This document shows, piece after piece, positions 41,404-49,826 of a stretch of DNA of 64,000 bases. Position 1 is the stretch's first letter, and the number at the start of each line of letters is the position of its first letter. The notes under the pieces are model-generated. The model was not told where the DNA came from. It did no database searches and saw only the letters and a program-made list of their open reading frames with translations. The DNA is from Pelagibius sp. Alg239-R121 (GTDB taxonomy: Bacteria > Pseudomonadota > Alphaproteobacteria > Kiloniellales > Kiloniellaceae), in assembly GCF_947331435.1 (NCBI RefSeq), contig NZ_CAMZOF010000005.1:434001-498000 (forward strand), written 5' to 3'. Both the position numbers and the translations under genes were made by a program.

Positions 41404-42612
41404 TCACTTCGAAAACTTTTTCCGCCATCTGATCGAGCGTTCAGCGTCCCGCGCATCGTAAATCTCCAAAGCTTCGGCAGGCTCAAGATCAAATTGGTTC
41501 TCGTTGTCTTCACCCAGCGCAGTGAGACGCATCGAGTACCACGCGGTCACACCGCCGCGGGGTGGAGCATCGAACTTCGGAAACTCGGGATCGCCGCCAC
41601 TTTCGCTCAACCATGTGTCCGCAAGTCGCGGATTGAGGACCATTGCTCTGGCGAGGCTCACGGCATCGGTACAACCAGTGTCGATGGCAGTTGCGGCCTG
41701 ATCTCTCGTCTCAAACCCTCCCGTTGTCATGATTGGGATAGACGTCGCCTCTTTGGCTCGCTTTGCGAAGTCGATAAAGTAAGGTCCGGATGAAGACGTG
41801 CTGTCGGAGCTTGCTGCTGCCCCCGGGAAGTACGTGCCGCCACTGATGTCGATCAGATCAATAGAAGTTTGATTGAGTATGTGAACGACCTCCAATGCCT
41901 CGTCTTCAGTGAAACCGCCAGCAAGTTTATCCGTCGAGTTGATCTTGATGCCGATCGGGTACGATTCGCCAACGGCCTGCCGAACCGCGCCTATGACTTC
42001 GCGGATAATGCGGAAGCGCCCTTCGACCGAGCCGCCGTAAGCATCCGTTCTGTGATTGAATAAAGGCGAAAGGAATTGGCTGAACAGGAACCCGTGGCCA
42101 GCATGGATTTGCACGCCGCCAAATCCTGCATCTTTCGCGAGTTTCGCGGTTCTTGCATATACACCGGGCAATTCATGAATGTCGTCCAGTGACATACCTT
42201 CGCACTGCAGGCCCTCGACATTCAGCGCAGACGGCCCTTTTGGCCAGCTGATTGGTAAATGCGCGAGTGCGCCTGCGTGGCCAAGCTGCGGCCAAATCTG
42301 TGCTCCCTTTGCTGAGCCTCGTTTCGCTAAAGTCTGCAAGGCCTGCAGATTGGCATCAGCCGTAACAACAAGATTGCCGGGTTTCTCGGGAAAGCGAGAG
42401 TCGCCCTGAACCTCGCCAATAAGTGACAGGGCAGCACCGCCTTCGGCCCAACGCTCATAAAGCCGCGTCTGTGCTTCAGTGGGATTTCCCTCGCCGTCGC
42501 CAAGCGAGTCGGACATTGCCGACTTGATCAAACGATTTTTCAGGACAACGCCACAAGGCAGCTCCAGGGGATGCCCTAACACAGATGTTGGCTTTACGGT
42601 TTGTTGTGTCAC
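41404..42612 (-). CDS. NADH:flavin oxidoreductase / old yellow enzyme family protein
   Basis: 402 aa single-domain FMN TIM barrel. Features: KNRLIKSAMSDSLGDGEGNP, the tandem LGHAGALAH substrate-site region, GFGGVQIHAGHGFLFSQFLS with the His-x-x-His/Gly motif, GGSVEGRFRIIREVIGAV and PIMTTGGFETRDQAATAIDT for FMN phosphate. Length and motifs fit the 2,4-dienoyl-CoA-reductase-like OYE branch without the extra C-terminal Fe-S/FAD part. Upstream, the same operator (42624-42639) seen before the ArsR gene suggests redox- or electrophile-responsive control by that repressor, which lies 79 bp away in the same direction. Confidence 0.93.
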   Translation of the reverse strand: MTQQTVKPTSVLGHPLELPCGVVLKNRLIKSAMSDSLGDGEGNPTEAQTRLYERWAEGGAALSLIGEVQGDSRFPEKPGNLVVTADANLQALQTLAKRGSAKGAQIWPQLGHAGALAHLPISWPKGPSALNVEGLQCEGMSLDDIHELPGVYARTAKLAKDAGFGGVQIHAGHGFLFSQFLSPLFNHRTDAYGGSVEGRFRIIREVIGAVRQAVGESYPIGIKINSTDKLAGGFTEDEALEVVHILNQTSIDLIDISGGTYFPGAAASSDSTSSSGPYFIDFAKRAKEATSIPIMTTGGFETRDQAATAIDTGCTDAVSLARAMVLNPRLADTWLSESGGDPEFPKFDAPPRGGVTAWYSMRLTALGEDNENQFDLEPAEALEIYDARDAERSIRWRKKFSK

Positions 42613-42623
42613 TTTATTTCTCC

Positions 42624-42639
42624 ATCGAGATATTTCGAT
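42624..42639. promoter_or_regulatory. ArsR operator upstream of the OYE gene
   Basis: ATCGAGATATTTCGAT is the exact reverse complement of ATCGAAATATCTCGAT at 43002-43017 before the ArsR gene. It lies 12 bases before the OYE start and overlaps its expected ribosome/promoter zone. Half-sites ATCGA-N6-TCGAT fit a dimeric winged-helix repressor. Confidence 0.75.
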
Positions 42640-42690
42640 ATTCCACTTTTCGCACTCACAGATTAGCTCCGGACTAAGAATTTCCGTCTA

Positions 42691-42999
42691 TCAGGGTTTC
42701 AGAAGTTCATTCTGAACAGCCGCGAGGAACGCGCGAATATTTTCTTCGTCGCGCCGATAGAACGTCCATTGTCCGTGACGCTCGGCGACGACAAACCCTG
42801 CTTGCTTGAGCAGCCCCATATAATTTGAGATCGTGGACTGGGAGAGTTTTGCCTTCTCCTGAATATAGGCGACGCATACTCCGTCCAAATCAGCGTGCTC
42901 CGGCAACGCAGGAGGAAAGTTCGTACGGTCTTTCAGCCACTCCAAAATTCGGCGGCGGACTGGATTGTTTAAGGCTGCGATCGATTTCTCTAAGTTCAT
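42691..42999 (-). CDS. ArsR-family transcriptional repressor
   Basis: 102 aa. Winged helix: AALNNPVRRRILEWLKDRTN, then KLSQSTISNYMGLLKQAGFV recognition helix and wing ERHGQWTFYRRDEE. There is no CxC or other obvious metal-ligand pair in the recognition helix, so it is not a classical arsenic sensor; one Cys (GVCVAYIQEK) could be a redox sensor. The frame is open to 43035 via a TTG, but that TTG is the -35 box TTGACA of its own promoter, so the ATG at 42999 is the start. No Shine-Dalgarno is present. It probably represses itself and the OYE reductase just downstream through the shared operator. Confidence 0.9.
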   Translation of the reverse strand: MNLEKSIAALNNPVRRRILEWLKDRTNFPPALPEHADLDGVCVAYIQEKAKLSQSTISNYMGLLKQAGFVVAERHGQWTFYRRDEENIRAFLAAVQNELLKP

Positions 43000-43001
43000 A
43001 A

Positions 43002-43035
43002 ATCGAAATATCTCGATATTTAGTTTAAATGTCAA
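43002..43035 (-). promoter_or_regulatory. ArsR promoter with overlapping operator; leaderless start predicted
   Basis: On the minus strand TTGACA (43035-43030), a 17-base spacer and GATATT (43012-43007) form a sigma-70-type promoter. The -10 box ends 7 bases before the ATG at 42999, so transcription should begin at or next to the start codon. The operator ATCGAAATATCTCGAT (43002-43017) covers the -10 element. Confidence 0.7.
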
Positions 43036-43082
43036 GCCCTGGCCGCAAGGTGAACCTCGCCTGAAAAACTTGGGTCGAATAA

Positions 43083-43484
43083 AAGTGGACGTTCGTCGTC
43101 GGCCCGTCGATGAACACGATCCCGATGGTGGCGAAAGCCGGCGAGGCTGGACTGGTTATGGATGCGCCCGACTTGACCATCCCATTTTTGCGCGAGGATG
43201 GTCATCAGGTGTTGCCCGGCCAGACGGTGGTTGTCGGCGTGCGGCCCAGGGACATAACGCTTGTAAATCCGTCTTCCACCGACGCGATGACGGCTCACGC
43301 ATCAGTCGAGGTTGTGGAGCTGCTGGGTGCCGACGCGCTTCTTGCACTCAAAGTCGGAGACCGGGAATTGATGGCCGAGGTTGGTGGAGTTGCGCTGCCC
43401 GAGGTCGGGCAGTCTGCCAAAATCGCGTTTAATCCGAAGGCTTTGCACGTATTCGACGAAACGTCCGAACGCGCGCTTTGCTAG
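43083..43484 (+). pseudogene. 3' remnant of a sugar ABC transporter ATPase (UgpC/MsmK-type)
   Basis: The frame opens after a TAA at 43080-43082 with KWTFVVGPSMNTIPMV, the 'FIGSPxMN' hinge that follows the nucleotide-binding domain in MsmK/UgpC proteins. It continues through a TOBE domain: LPGQTVVVGVRPRDITLVNP, VEVVELLGADALLALKVG and FNPKALHVFDETSERA with a normal C-terminus. The whole ATP-binding domain (about 230 residues) is missing. ATG at 43110 could start a 124-aa product, but without Walker motifs it would be inactive. The break lies beside the ArsR gene, so insertion of the ArsR/OYE pair or a deletion removed the 5' part. It may descend from the sugar operon to its right. Confidence 0.85.
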
Positions 43485-43560
43485 AGCATGTTCTGAGCGA
43501 ATGGGCGACGAAAAGAAAAACATCTGGACAAAGAAAACATCTGATGTTTTGAATTATCCT

Positions 43561-44337
43561 ATGTCTGAGTTGATTTACTATGATCTCAAGGATGCCGTCG
43601 GCGTTGCGCCAAGCCTCGCGACCCATGTGTGCCGGGAACTTGGGCGCCGGATCGTAAGCGGTGTTGTCCGCGAAGGCGATCTGATTGACGATGAAACCCG
43701 GCTTGGCAAACGCTTCGGTGTCAGCAAGTCCGTTGTGCGCGAAGCCGTGAAGCTTCTCGTCGGCAAGGGCCTTCTGGAAGTGCGGCGGGGCAGTGGGACA
43801 AGGGTTCGCCGGCGGGCCAGCTGGAGCCTTCTGGATGACGATGTGTTGGCCTGGCATCTCTCGGCCGACCCGCGACCGGATTTCCTGCGTCAGTTGATGG
43901 ATATCAGACGGATCATCGAACCCAATGCCGCTGCCTGGGCGGCGACATATGGGGCGGACGATGCGCACGCCGAGATCATGAAGGCTCAGGAAAAGATGGA
44001 GGAAGAGGCGCGTTCGGTCGAGGAGTTTGTCGTAGCCGATGCTCTGTTCCACCGTGCCGTGCTGCGCGCTGCGAACAACGAAATCCTGCTTTCCATGGAA
44101 GGCGTGATCTTCTCGGCTCTGCTCAGCTCGATCCGTCTGACGAATACGGACCCGCGCGAGAACGAAGGCTCCATCCCCTTCCATCGCCAGGTTGCCGAGG
44201 CGATCGTTGTGCGGGACGCGACGCTTGCGGAAAGCAAGATGCGCGCACTCCTGACAGACACGACTGTTCGGCTTGATGAAGCGACGGGCGGACTCACCAC
44301 CGCGAAACACAAGGAATCAGAAACGGCCGCGAAATAA
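43561..44337 (+). CDS. FadR-type GntR transcriptional regulator of the sugar operon
   Basis: 258 aa from the ATG at 43561; an in-frame ATG at 43501 and longer extensions exist but neither has a strong ribosome-binding site. Winged helix: LATHVCRELGRRIVSGVV, RLGKRFGVSKSVVREAVKLL, GLLEVRRGSGTRVRRRASWS. FCD domain: LRQLMDIRRIIEPNAAAWAA with metal-type residues in EFVVADALFHRAVLRAANN and IPFHRQVAEAIVVRD. The SWSLLDDDVLAWHLSADP segment is typical of DgoR-like regulators of sugar-acid genes. It precedes the XylFGH-like transporter by 165 bp in the same direction and presumably controls it in response to an intermediate such as an aldonate. Confidence 0.88.
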   Translation: MSELIYYDLKDAVGVAPSLATHVCRELGRRIVSGVVREGDLIDDETRLGKRFGVSKSVVREAVKLLVGKGLLEVRRGSGTRVRRRASWSLLDDDVLAWHLSADPRPDFLRQLMDIRRIIEPNAAAWAATYGADDAHAEIMKAQEKMEEEARSVEEFVVADALFHRAVLRAANNEILLSMEGVIFSALLSSIRLTNTDPRENEGSIPFHRQVAEAIVVRDATLAESKMRALLTDTTVRLDEATGGLTTAKHKESETAAK

Positions 44338-44502
44338 CGGCAAATACAATCCACGAATCCGACTTGGTGGCGGATTGCGTGGCCGCGTTACGAGCCAGAG
44401 CTGAACCAGGCTCGCAACGCACTCAAAATCCCGAGATGGGGAGATTTAACCACCAGATACAACCGGCGCGAAGACGCCTGATGAACCTTCCAGGAGGATA
44501 TG

Positions 44503-45555
44503 ATGTTTTCCAATGTTATGAAAGGGTTGCTTGCAACCACTGCCGCAACTGTCGCCATGTCCGGCGTGGCCTCGGCCGACATGGTCGCCTTGCTTCTTCC
44601 CGAGAACGTGAACCCGCGTTGGGAGCAGCAGGACGCCGCCGCATTCGTCGCGACGATGGGCAAGATTGCGCCAGAGATCAAAGTCGAAGTTTTCAACGCC
44701 AACAACGACACATCTGTGCAGCAGCGGCAGGCCGAACAGGCGTTGACGCAGGGCGCAAAGGTGTTGGTCGTCATTCCGATTGACGGCGAAAGCTCGGCCA
44801 TCATCGCAGATACGGCAGCCGAGGAAGGCGTGCCGACGATCGCCTATGACCGGATGATCAACTCACCCAACACCACGTTCTGGGTGCAGGCCGATCTGGA
44901 AGGCATGGGATTTGATCAGGCGATGCACGTGATCGAGAACACCAAAGACGGTGACACGCTCGTCATGCTCAAGGGCTCGCCCACCGATCCCAATGCCGCC
45001 GTCATCCATAACGGTCAACTTCGCGCCCTGACCCCGCTTTACGAGAGCGGCAAACGGGTCATGGGTTACGAGAACTGGACGCAGGGCTGGGATCCGGCGA
45101 TTGCACGGCGCTCAATGGATCAGGCGCTGACCAAATTGAACAACAACGTGCAGGGCGTTGTGTCTTCGAATGACGGCAACGCAGGCGCCGCCATTGCGGC
45201 GATGGAAGAACAAGGCATGGCAGGCAGTGTTCCGGTCTCGGGCCTGGATTGCACGGTGCAGGCGCAACAGTTGATGCTGCTCGGCAAACAGACCCAGTGC
45301 GGCTGGCGTCCTCTTGCCGACATGGCCGAGGCAGCGGCAAAAGTGACCGTGCGTCTGGTCAATGGCAAAGACTTCTCGGATCTGGCCTCGCAAACCGTCA
45401 AGAACGGCGTCGGCGCTGAAGTGGCCTATGTGCCGGTCGGTTCCTACTCGGCTGTCGGAGCAGACGGCGTTGCCTATGTGGTCGAAAACGATCCGTCGAT
45501 CACCAAAGACATGATCTGTCAGGGTGAAGCCGCAGCGACGAATTTCTGCAAATAA
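44503..45555 (+). CDS. Sugar ABC transporter periplasmic binding protein (XylF-like)
   Basis: 350 aa. Signal peptide MKGLLATTAATVAMSGVASA (from residue 6) with cleavage before DMVALLLP. The periplasmic-binding-protein type I fold shows VALLLPENVNPRWEQQDAAA, VLVVIPIDGESSAIIADTAA, GVPTIAYDRMI with the sugar-binding Asp/Arg, and GWDPAIARRSMDQAL. An excellent AGGAGG site (44492-44497) precedes two ATGs at 44500 and 44503; the second has better spacing. Four Cys in the C-terminal half (GLDCTVQ, TQCGW, MICQG, NFCK) probably form two disulfides. It belongs to the xylose/ribose/multiple-sugar group; the exact sugar is unknown. Confidence 0.92.
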   Translation: MFSNVMKGLLATTAATVAMSGVASADMVALLLPENVNPRWEQQDAAAFVATMGKIAPEIKVEVFNANNDTSVQQRQAEQALTQGAKVLVVIPIDGESSAIIADTAAEEGVPTIAYDRMINSPNTTFWVQADLEGMGFDQAMHVIENTKDGDTLVMLKGSPTDPNAAVIHNGQLRALTPLYESGKRVMGYENWTQGWDPAIARRSMDQALTKLNNNVQGVVSSNDGNAGAAIAAMEEQGMAGSVPVSGLDCTVQAQQLMLLGKQTQCGWRPLADMAEAAAKVTVRLVNGKDFSDLASQTVKNGVGAEVAYVPVGSYSAVGADGVAYVVENDPSITKDMICQGEAAATNFCK

Positions 45556-45564
45556 GACGGCTCA

Positions 45565-46413
45565 ATGTCTTTGGAAAATAAACCGGTGGGGCGTGATGCT
45601 CCACCGGCCCACCCTCCGCCAACCCACCTTCGTGTTGAGGGTATTCAAAAGCGCTTCGGCGGTGTCCATGCCTTGCGCAGCGTCGACTTCGAGGTGGCGC
45701 GTGGTGAAGTCATGGCGCTGGTGGGGGATAACGGTGCGGGCAAATCCACGCTGATGAAGGTTCTGGCTGGGGCCTACACCGCCGACGAGGGACAGTTCTT
45801 CCTTGATGGCCAGCCAGTGACCATCGGCAGCCCGAACGACGCAACCGATCTGGGCATTCAGATCGTTTATCAGGATCTGGCGCTTTGCGAGAATCTCGAC
45901 GTGGCGGCAAACCTGTCGCTTGGCGCAGAGCTGGTTAAGCCCGGATGGGGATTTCTGCCGCACATTCTACAGCCGCTCGATGAGCTGCAGATGGAATTGA
46001 AGGCAAGGAAGGCCATTGACCGGCTCGAGGTGCGGACGCTGCAATCGGTCCGGAACAAGGTCGGCGGGCTGTCGGGCGGGCAACGTCAGGCCATTGCCAT
46101 CGCGCGGGCCGTCGGAGCCGAAAGCACAGTCGTGATGCTGGACGAGCCGACCGCCGCTCTCGGTGTCGCTCAGACAAAACAGGTGCTCGAGGTCGTGAAA
46201 CGCCTGCGCGAGACGGGCCACGCGGTTGTCTATATATCGCACAACATGCGGGACATATTTGAGGTTTCAGACCGCATATGCGTCCTGCGCCACGGCGGCA
46301 ATGTCGCCACTTACACCACGTCAGAGACGGATCCGGACAAGATTGTCGCTGCCATGACGCGCGGCCTTGATGATGGGGCAAGTCGTGATGACGGGGCAAA
46401 CAATGCAGCCTGA
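45565..46413 (+). CDS. Sugar ABC transporter ATPase (XylG/FrcA-like, single domain)
   Basis: 282 aa with one nucleotide-binding domain, unlike the double-domain XylG/RbsA; single-domain versions occur in fructose/xylose systems of alphaproteobacteria. Walker A GDNGAGKST, Q-loop IVYQDLALCENLDVAANLSL, signature GLSGGQRQAIAIARAVG, Walker B VVMLDEPTAALG, H-loop VYISHNMRDIFEVSDR. The start lies 9 bases after the binding-protein stop. The gene overlaps the permease. A functional transporter would need a homodimer. Confidence 0.92.
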   Translation: MSLENKPVGRDAPPAHPPPTHLRVEGIQKRFGGVHALRSVDFEVARGEVMALVGDNGAGKSTLMKVLAGAYTADEGQFFLDGQPVTIGSPNDATDLGIQIVYQDLALCENLDVAANLSLGAELVKPGWGFLPHILQPLDELQMELKARKAIDRLEVRTLQSVRNKVGGLSGGQRQAIAIARAVGAESTVVMLDEPTAALGVAQTKQVLEVVKRLRETGHAVVYISHNMRDIFEVSDRICVLRHGGNVATYTTSETDPDKIVAAMTRGLDDGASRDDGANNAA

Positions 46414-47623
46414 AGCCCAGCTTTCCTTTCTCGACCGTTTTCGGGCCATGCGCGAAACCCGGTTTGGGGCCTTCGTGCCCGTACTTTTGGCGTTGGCGGC
46501 GATTTGGGCCTATTTTGGACTGGCCCTGCCGTTCTATGATTTGCTGTCGGGCGAGGCCGAGAGCTTCCGCTCGATCTTTCTCAGCCCCCGTAACATCTAC
46601 AACCTGTTCATGCAGTCCGCCGTGATTGCGACGCTGGCTGTTGGAATCACGATCGTCCTGCTTTTGGGCGATATCGACCTCTCCGCCGCCGCGACCGCAG
46701 GCGTTTGCGCGGCTCTTCTTGGCGTTCTCGTTCTGGCGGGCGTACCGGGCTGGTTGGCCTGTGTGATGGTGATGGCGGCAGGCATCGTTATGGGCGCGGC
46801 ACAGGGTCTTTTAGTGGCCTACGTGGGCATCCCATCCTTCGTTGTGACTCTTGCCGGTTTGCTCGGATATCAGGGGTTGATGCAGAAGATTCTGCCGACC
46901 GGGAACCTCAATGTCGGCGATGAATTTGTCCGCGGCATCGCCCGTGTTCTGATCCCCGACTTGTGGGGCCTTGCAATCGGCCTGATCTGTGTCGCGGCTT
47001 TCGCCACACTTAATCTGCGCAAACAAGCGCAGCGGAAGGCGCGCGGCCTGGAGCTTGACGCGCCCCTCGCGCTCTGGGGGCAAGTGATCGTTTTCTCGGG
47101 TCTCGTCATCACCATCATTCTTACCTTAAACGCTTACCGTTCCCTGCCGCTTTTGCTGGTTCTTCTTGTAGGCATCACCGCATTGCTGGGATGGATTACA
47201 ACATCGACCCCCTTTGGGCGCTCGTTGTTTGCGGTCGGTGGCAATCCGGAATCTGCGCGCCGCGTCGGCATGAAAGTAAAACGTATCCGCGTCGCAGCAT
47301 TTGGCATCGTGGGCCTCATGGCCGCCATCGGTGGCATCTTCGGGGCCTCGCGTTTTGGTTCGGTTTCCTACACCGCGTTCGCCGGCGGCTCGCTGTTATT
47401 GGAAGCCATCGGCGCGGCCGTGATTGGAGGCACTTCGCTTTTCGGTGGGCGGGGATCGGTCTGGAACGCGATTTTAGGCGCGCTGGTCATCGGCTCGCTC
47501 GGCAATGGGCTGGATCTGACCGGGGCAAGTGCGGCCGACAAGCTGATGGTCTCGGGCGCCATTCTTTTACTGGCCGTGGCAATTGATGCGGTGTCCCGCT
47601 CGGGCAGCAATGGAGGACGATAG
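46388..47623 (+). CDS. Sugar ABC transporter permease (XylH-like)
   Basis: About 411 aa, ten or more hydrophobic helices. Segments typical of the BPD_transp_2 family: VGITIVLLLGDIDLSAAATA (the GGIDLS-type motif), AYVGIPSFVVTLAGLLGYQG, TPFGRSLFAVGGNPESARRV, FGIVGLMAAIGGIFGASRFG and LEAIGAAVIGGTSLFGGRGS. It overlaps the ATPase gene by 26 bp. ATGs at 46367, 46388 and 46403 are all in frame and none has a clear ribosome-binding site, so the exact N-terminus is uncertain; the first helix begins around FVPVLLALAAIWAYFGLALP in any case. Confidence 0.9.
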   Translation: MTGQTMQPEAQLSFLDRFRAMRETRFGAFVPVLLALAAIWAYFGLALPFYDLLSGEAESFRSIFLSPRNIYNLFMQSAVIATLAVGITIVLLLGDIDLSAAATAGVCAALLGVLVLAGVPGWLACVMVMAAGIVMGAAQGLLVAYVGIPSFVVTLAGLLGYQGLMQKILPTGNLNVGDEFVRGIARVLIPDLWGLAIGLICVAAFATLNLRKQAQRKARGLELDAPLALWGQVIVFSGLVITIILTLNAYRSLPLLLVLLVGITALLGWITTSTPFGRSLFAVGGNPESARRVGMKVKRIRVAAFGIVGLMAAIGGIFGASRFGSVSYTAFAGGSLLLEAIGAAVIGGTSLFGGRGSVWNAILGALVIGSLGNGLDLTGASAADKLMVSGAILLLAVAIDAVSRSGSNGGR

Positions 47624-47632
47624 GAGTTGCGG

Positions 47633-48076
47633 ATGATGGAAAACTGGACTGGAAGAGAGCGCACGCAGCTGGACGCCATCCTCGATCAACTCATACCGGC
47701 GAACCGGGACCGAAACATCCCGGCTGCGGGCGAGCTTGGGATCGCCGACTTCCTCACAGCCGAGGCCAACCAGAATTCCGATCTTTGCGCGGCCGTATCA
47801 GCGCTGCTCGCCAAGGCGGCAAAGTTGGAGGGCGGCACGTCTCCCGATGTCGTCCGACAGCTGGAGGCTGCTCTGCCCCGCGAATTCAAAAAGCTGCTGA
47901 TTGCGACTTACAAAGGCTATTACAGCCGCCCCGACATGCGTGCGTGCTTCGGCGTTGGCGAGCACCCGGTTCACCCTGAAGGCTATGGCGTTCCGCCCGA
48001 GCCTCCGGAAGTGATAGCGGAGTTGACCGCGCCGGTCCGGGCGCGCGGCCCCTTCTATCGCGATCCGGCGCGCTGA
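47633..48076 (+). CDS. Small (gluconate-2-dehydrogenase subunit-3-like) subunit of a GMC dehydrogenase
   Basis: 147 aa helical protein. WTGRERTQLDAILDQLIPAN, ELGIADFLTAEANQNSDLCA and the C-terminal ACFGVGEHPVHPEGYGVPPE with PFYRDPAR place it in the family of small subunits that accompany membrane or periplasmic GMC dehydrogenases such as gluconate and sorbitol dehydrogenases. Those relatives usually carry a Tat signal that also exports the flavoprotein; here no signal peptide is present, suggesting a cytoplasmic complex. AGGAG (47622-47626) precedes the ATG at 47633. It starts right after the permease stop and 15 bp before the GMC gene. Confidence 0.82.
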   Translation: MMENWTGRERTQLDAILDQLIPANRDRNIPAAGELGIADFLTAEANQNSDLCAAVSALLAKAAKLEGGTSPDVVRQLEAALPREFKKLLIATYKGYYSRPDMRACFGVGEHPVHPEGYGVPPEPPEVIAELTAPVRARGPFYRDPAR

Positions 48077-48091
48077 CCCAGGGGCCCTGAT

Positions 48092-49711
48092 ATGGCAAAC
48101 GAGCCGGTTGACGTTTTGATCATTGGCGCTGGTGCCTCCGGCGCCGCCATTGCCTGGTCGCTTCTGGAAACCCGGATGCGGATCCTCTGCCTGGAGCAGG
48201 GCGCCCACCTGAGCGACCAGGATTTTCCGTCCCGCCGAGAGGACTACGAACTCGCGCGCTATGCCGAGTTCTCCTGCGATCCGAATGTAAGACAACTGAA
48301 GCAGGACTATCCGATCAATTCGCAGGACAGCTGCATCACGCCGGTCAACTGGAACGGCGTCGGCGGTTCGACCATCAACTTCCTGGGCCACTGGCCGCGG
48401 ATGAAGCCCTCGGACTTCCGTACCAGGACGCTGGACGGCGTTGGCGAAGACTGGCCGGTCGATTATCACACACTGGCCCCTTTTTATGACATCAACGATC
48501 AGAACACGGGCGTATCCGGCCTCGGTGGAAACCCGGGTTATCCGGAGTACACGCCTCCCTTGCCGCCAATTCCGATCGGCAAGCTGGGTCAGACACTGGC
48601 CAAGGGGTTCAACGAAATGGGCTGGCACTGGTGGCCGTCCGACGTCTCGATCCTCAGTCAGGATCGCGATGGCCGTCAGAAATGCGTGAATGCGGGCACC
48701 TGTGATCTGGGCTGTGCGGCGGGCGCAAAGGGCGGCACCAACTTTACCTATTGGCCGATGCTGGAAAGCGCGGGTGTCGAGCTTCGCACCGAATGCCGCG
48801 TGCGCGAGATCCAGGTGGACGAGAACACGGGCTTCGCCAAGGGCGTGCTCTATCACGGGCCGGACGGGCAACTGCACGAACAGAAGGCTGAGCTGGTAGT
48901 CGTCGCCTGCAATGGCGTCGGCACACCGCGCCTGCTTCTCAACTCCAGCTCAAAGCTCTTTCCCGATGGTCTTGCGAACCGGTCCGGGATGGTAGGCAAG
49001 AATCTGATGTTCCACCCGCTGACCGGAGTTGTGGGCGTCTTCGATGAACCGATGAAGGGGCACGAGGGGCCGATGGCCTGTTCGATCCTCAGCCAGGAGT
49101 TTTATGAATCCGATCCCTCACGTGGTTTCGTGCGGGGTTACGGGTTGCATTCAGGTCGCTCCACGACGCCCATGACATACGCTCTTGGCGGCTATGGCAT
49201 CGACAATCCGATACCCTGGGGGGCCGAACATCGTGAGATCATGGACAATGTCTATCCCTATCTCGCCGGATTGACAGTGGTGAGCGAAGACCTGCCGGAA
49301 GAGCACAATCGTGTCACGCTCGATCCTGAACTGACCGACAGCGATGGTATTCCGGCGCCCAAGATCACCTACAGGCTTGGCGAAAACACCCGCAAGATGC
49401 TGAAGCACGGCGAGGAACGGGCGACCGAATTACTGCTGGCGGCGGGCGCGCGCAGGATCTTGGGAAAAAGCGACGACAAGGTATGGTGGCGCGCGGGCTG
49501 GCATCAGATGGGTACCTGCCGGATGGGCGACAACCCCGAGACCTCCGTGGTGAACGGCTGGGGGCGAAGCCACGACGTGAAGAACCTCTTCATCGTCGAT
49601 GGCTCGATCTTCGTGACGGCGGGAGCGGTCAACCCGACCTCGACAATTCAGGCGCTGGCGCTTTACATCGGCGACAGCATCAAGACCAACATTGAAACGC
49701 TATTTGATTGA
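48092..49711 (+). CDS. GMC-family FAD-dependent dehydrogenase
   Basis: 539 aa. Dinucleotide motif DVLIIGAGASGAAIAWSLLE at the N-terminus, GMC signature-like NWNGVGGSTINFLGHWPRMK, and the catalytic C-terminal pair in WHQMGTCRMGDNPETSVVNG (His) and TAGAVNPTSTIQALAL (Asn). CVNAGTCDLGCAAGAKGG holds three cysteines, as in gluconate-2-dehydrogenase-type large subunits. No signal peptide. With the small subunit before it and a sugar importer upstream it should oxidise an aldose or alditol to a lactone or keto sugar; no cytochrome c subunit follows, so the electron acceptor is unclear. Confidence 0.92.
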   Translation: MANEPVDVLIIGAGASGAAIAWSLLETRMRILCLEQGAHLSDQDFPSRREDYELARYAEFSCDPNVRQLKQDYPINSQDSCITPVNWNGVGGSTINFLGHWPRMKPSDFRTRTLDGVGEDWPVDYHTLAPFYDINDQNTGVSGLGGNPGYPEYTPPLPPIPIGKLGQTLAKGFNEMGWHWWPSDVSILSQDRDGRQKCVNAGTCDLGCAAGAKGGTNFTYWPMLESAGVELRTECRVREIQVDENTGFAKGVLYHGPDGQLHEQKAELVVVACNGVGTPRLLLNSSSKLFPDGLANRSGMVGKNLMFHPLTGVVGVFDEPMKGHEGPMACSILSQEFYESDPSRGFVRGYGLHSGRSTTPMTYALGGYGIDNPIPWGAEHREIMDNVYPYLAGLTVVSEDLPEEHNRVTLDPELTDSDGIPAPKITYRLGENTRKMLKHGEERATELLLAAGARRILGKSDDKVWWRAGWHQMGTCRMGDNPETSVVNGWGRSHDVKNLFIVDGSIFVTAGAVNPTSTIQALALYIGDSIKTNIETLFD

Positions 49712-49826
49712 GGCCGCTCATGGAATATCCAAACAAGATGCATATGGGCAGGATTGCTCAAGTCCGGCACGGCATGCCTCCTCTTGCGGTCAAGCGGACC
49801 GATCGCGCCTTGAATCGGAGGTCCGC

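Noticed and set aside
43429-44310. 293-codon minus-strand open frame
   Set aside because: Antisense to the FadR-type regulator; no start signal or domain.
47798-48877. 359-codon minus-strand open frame across the small subunit and GMC gene
   Set aside because: Antisense to two well-supported genes in GC-rich DNA; composition is His/Arg/Val-rich without motifs.
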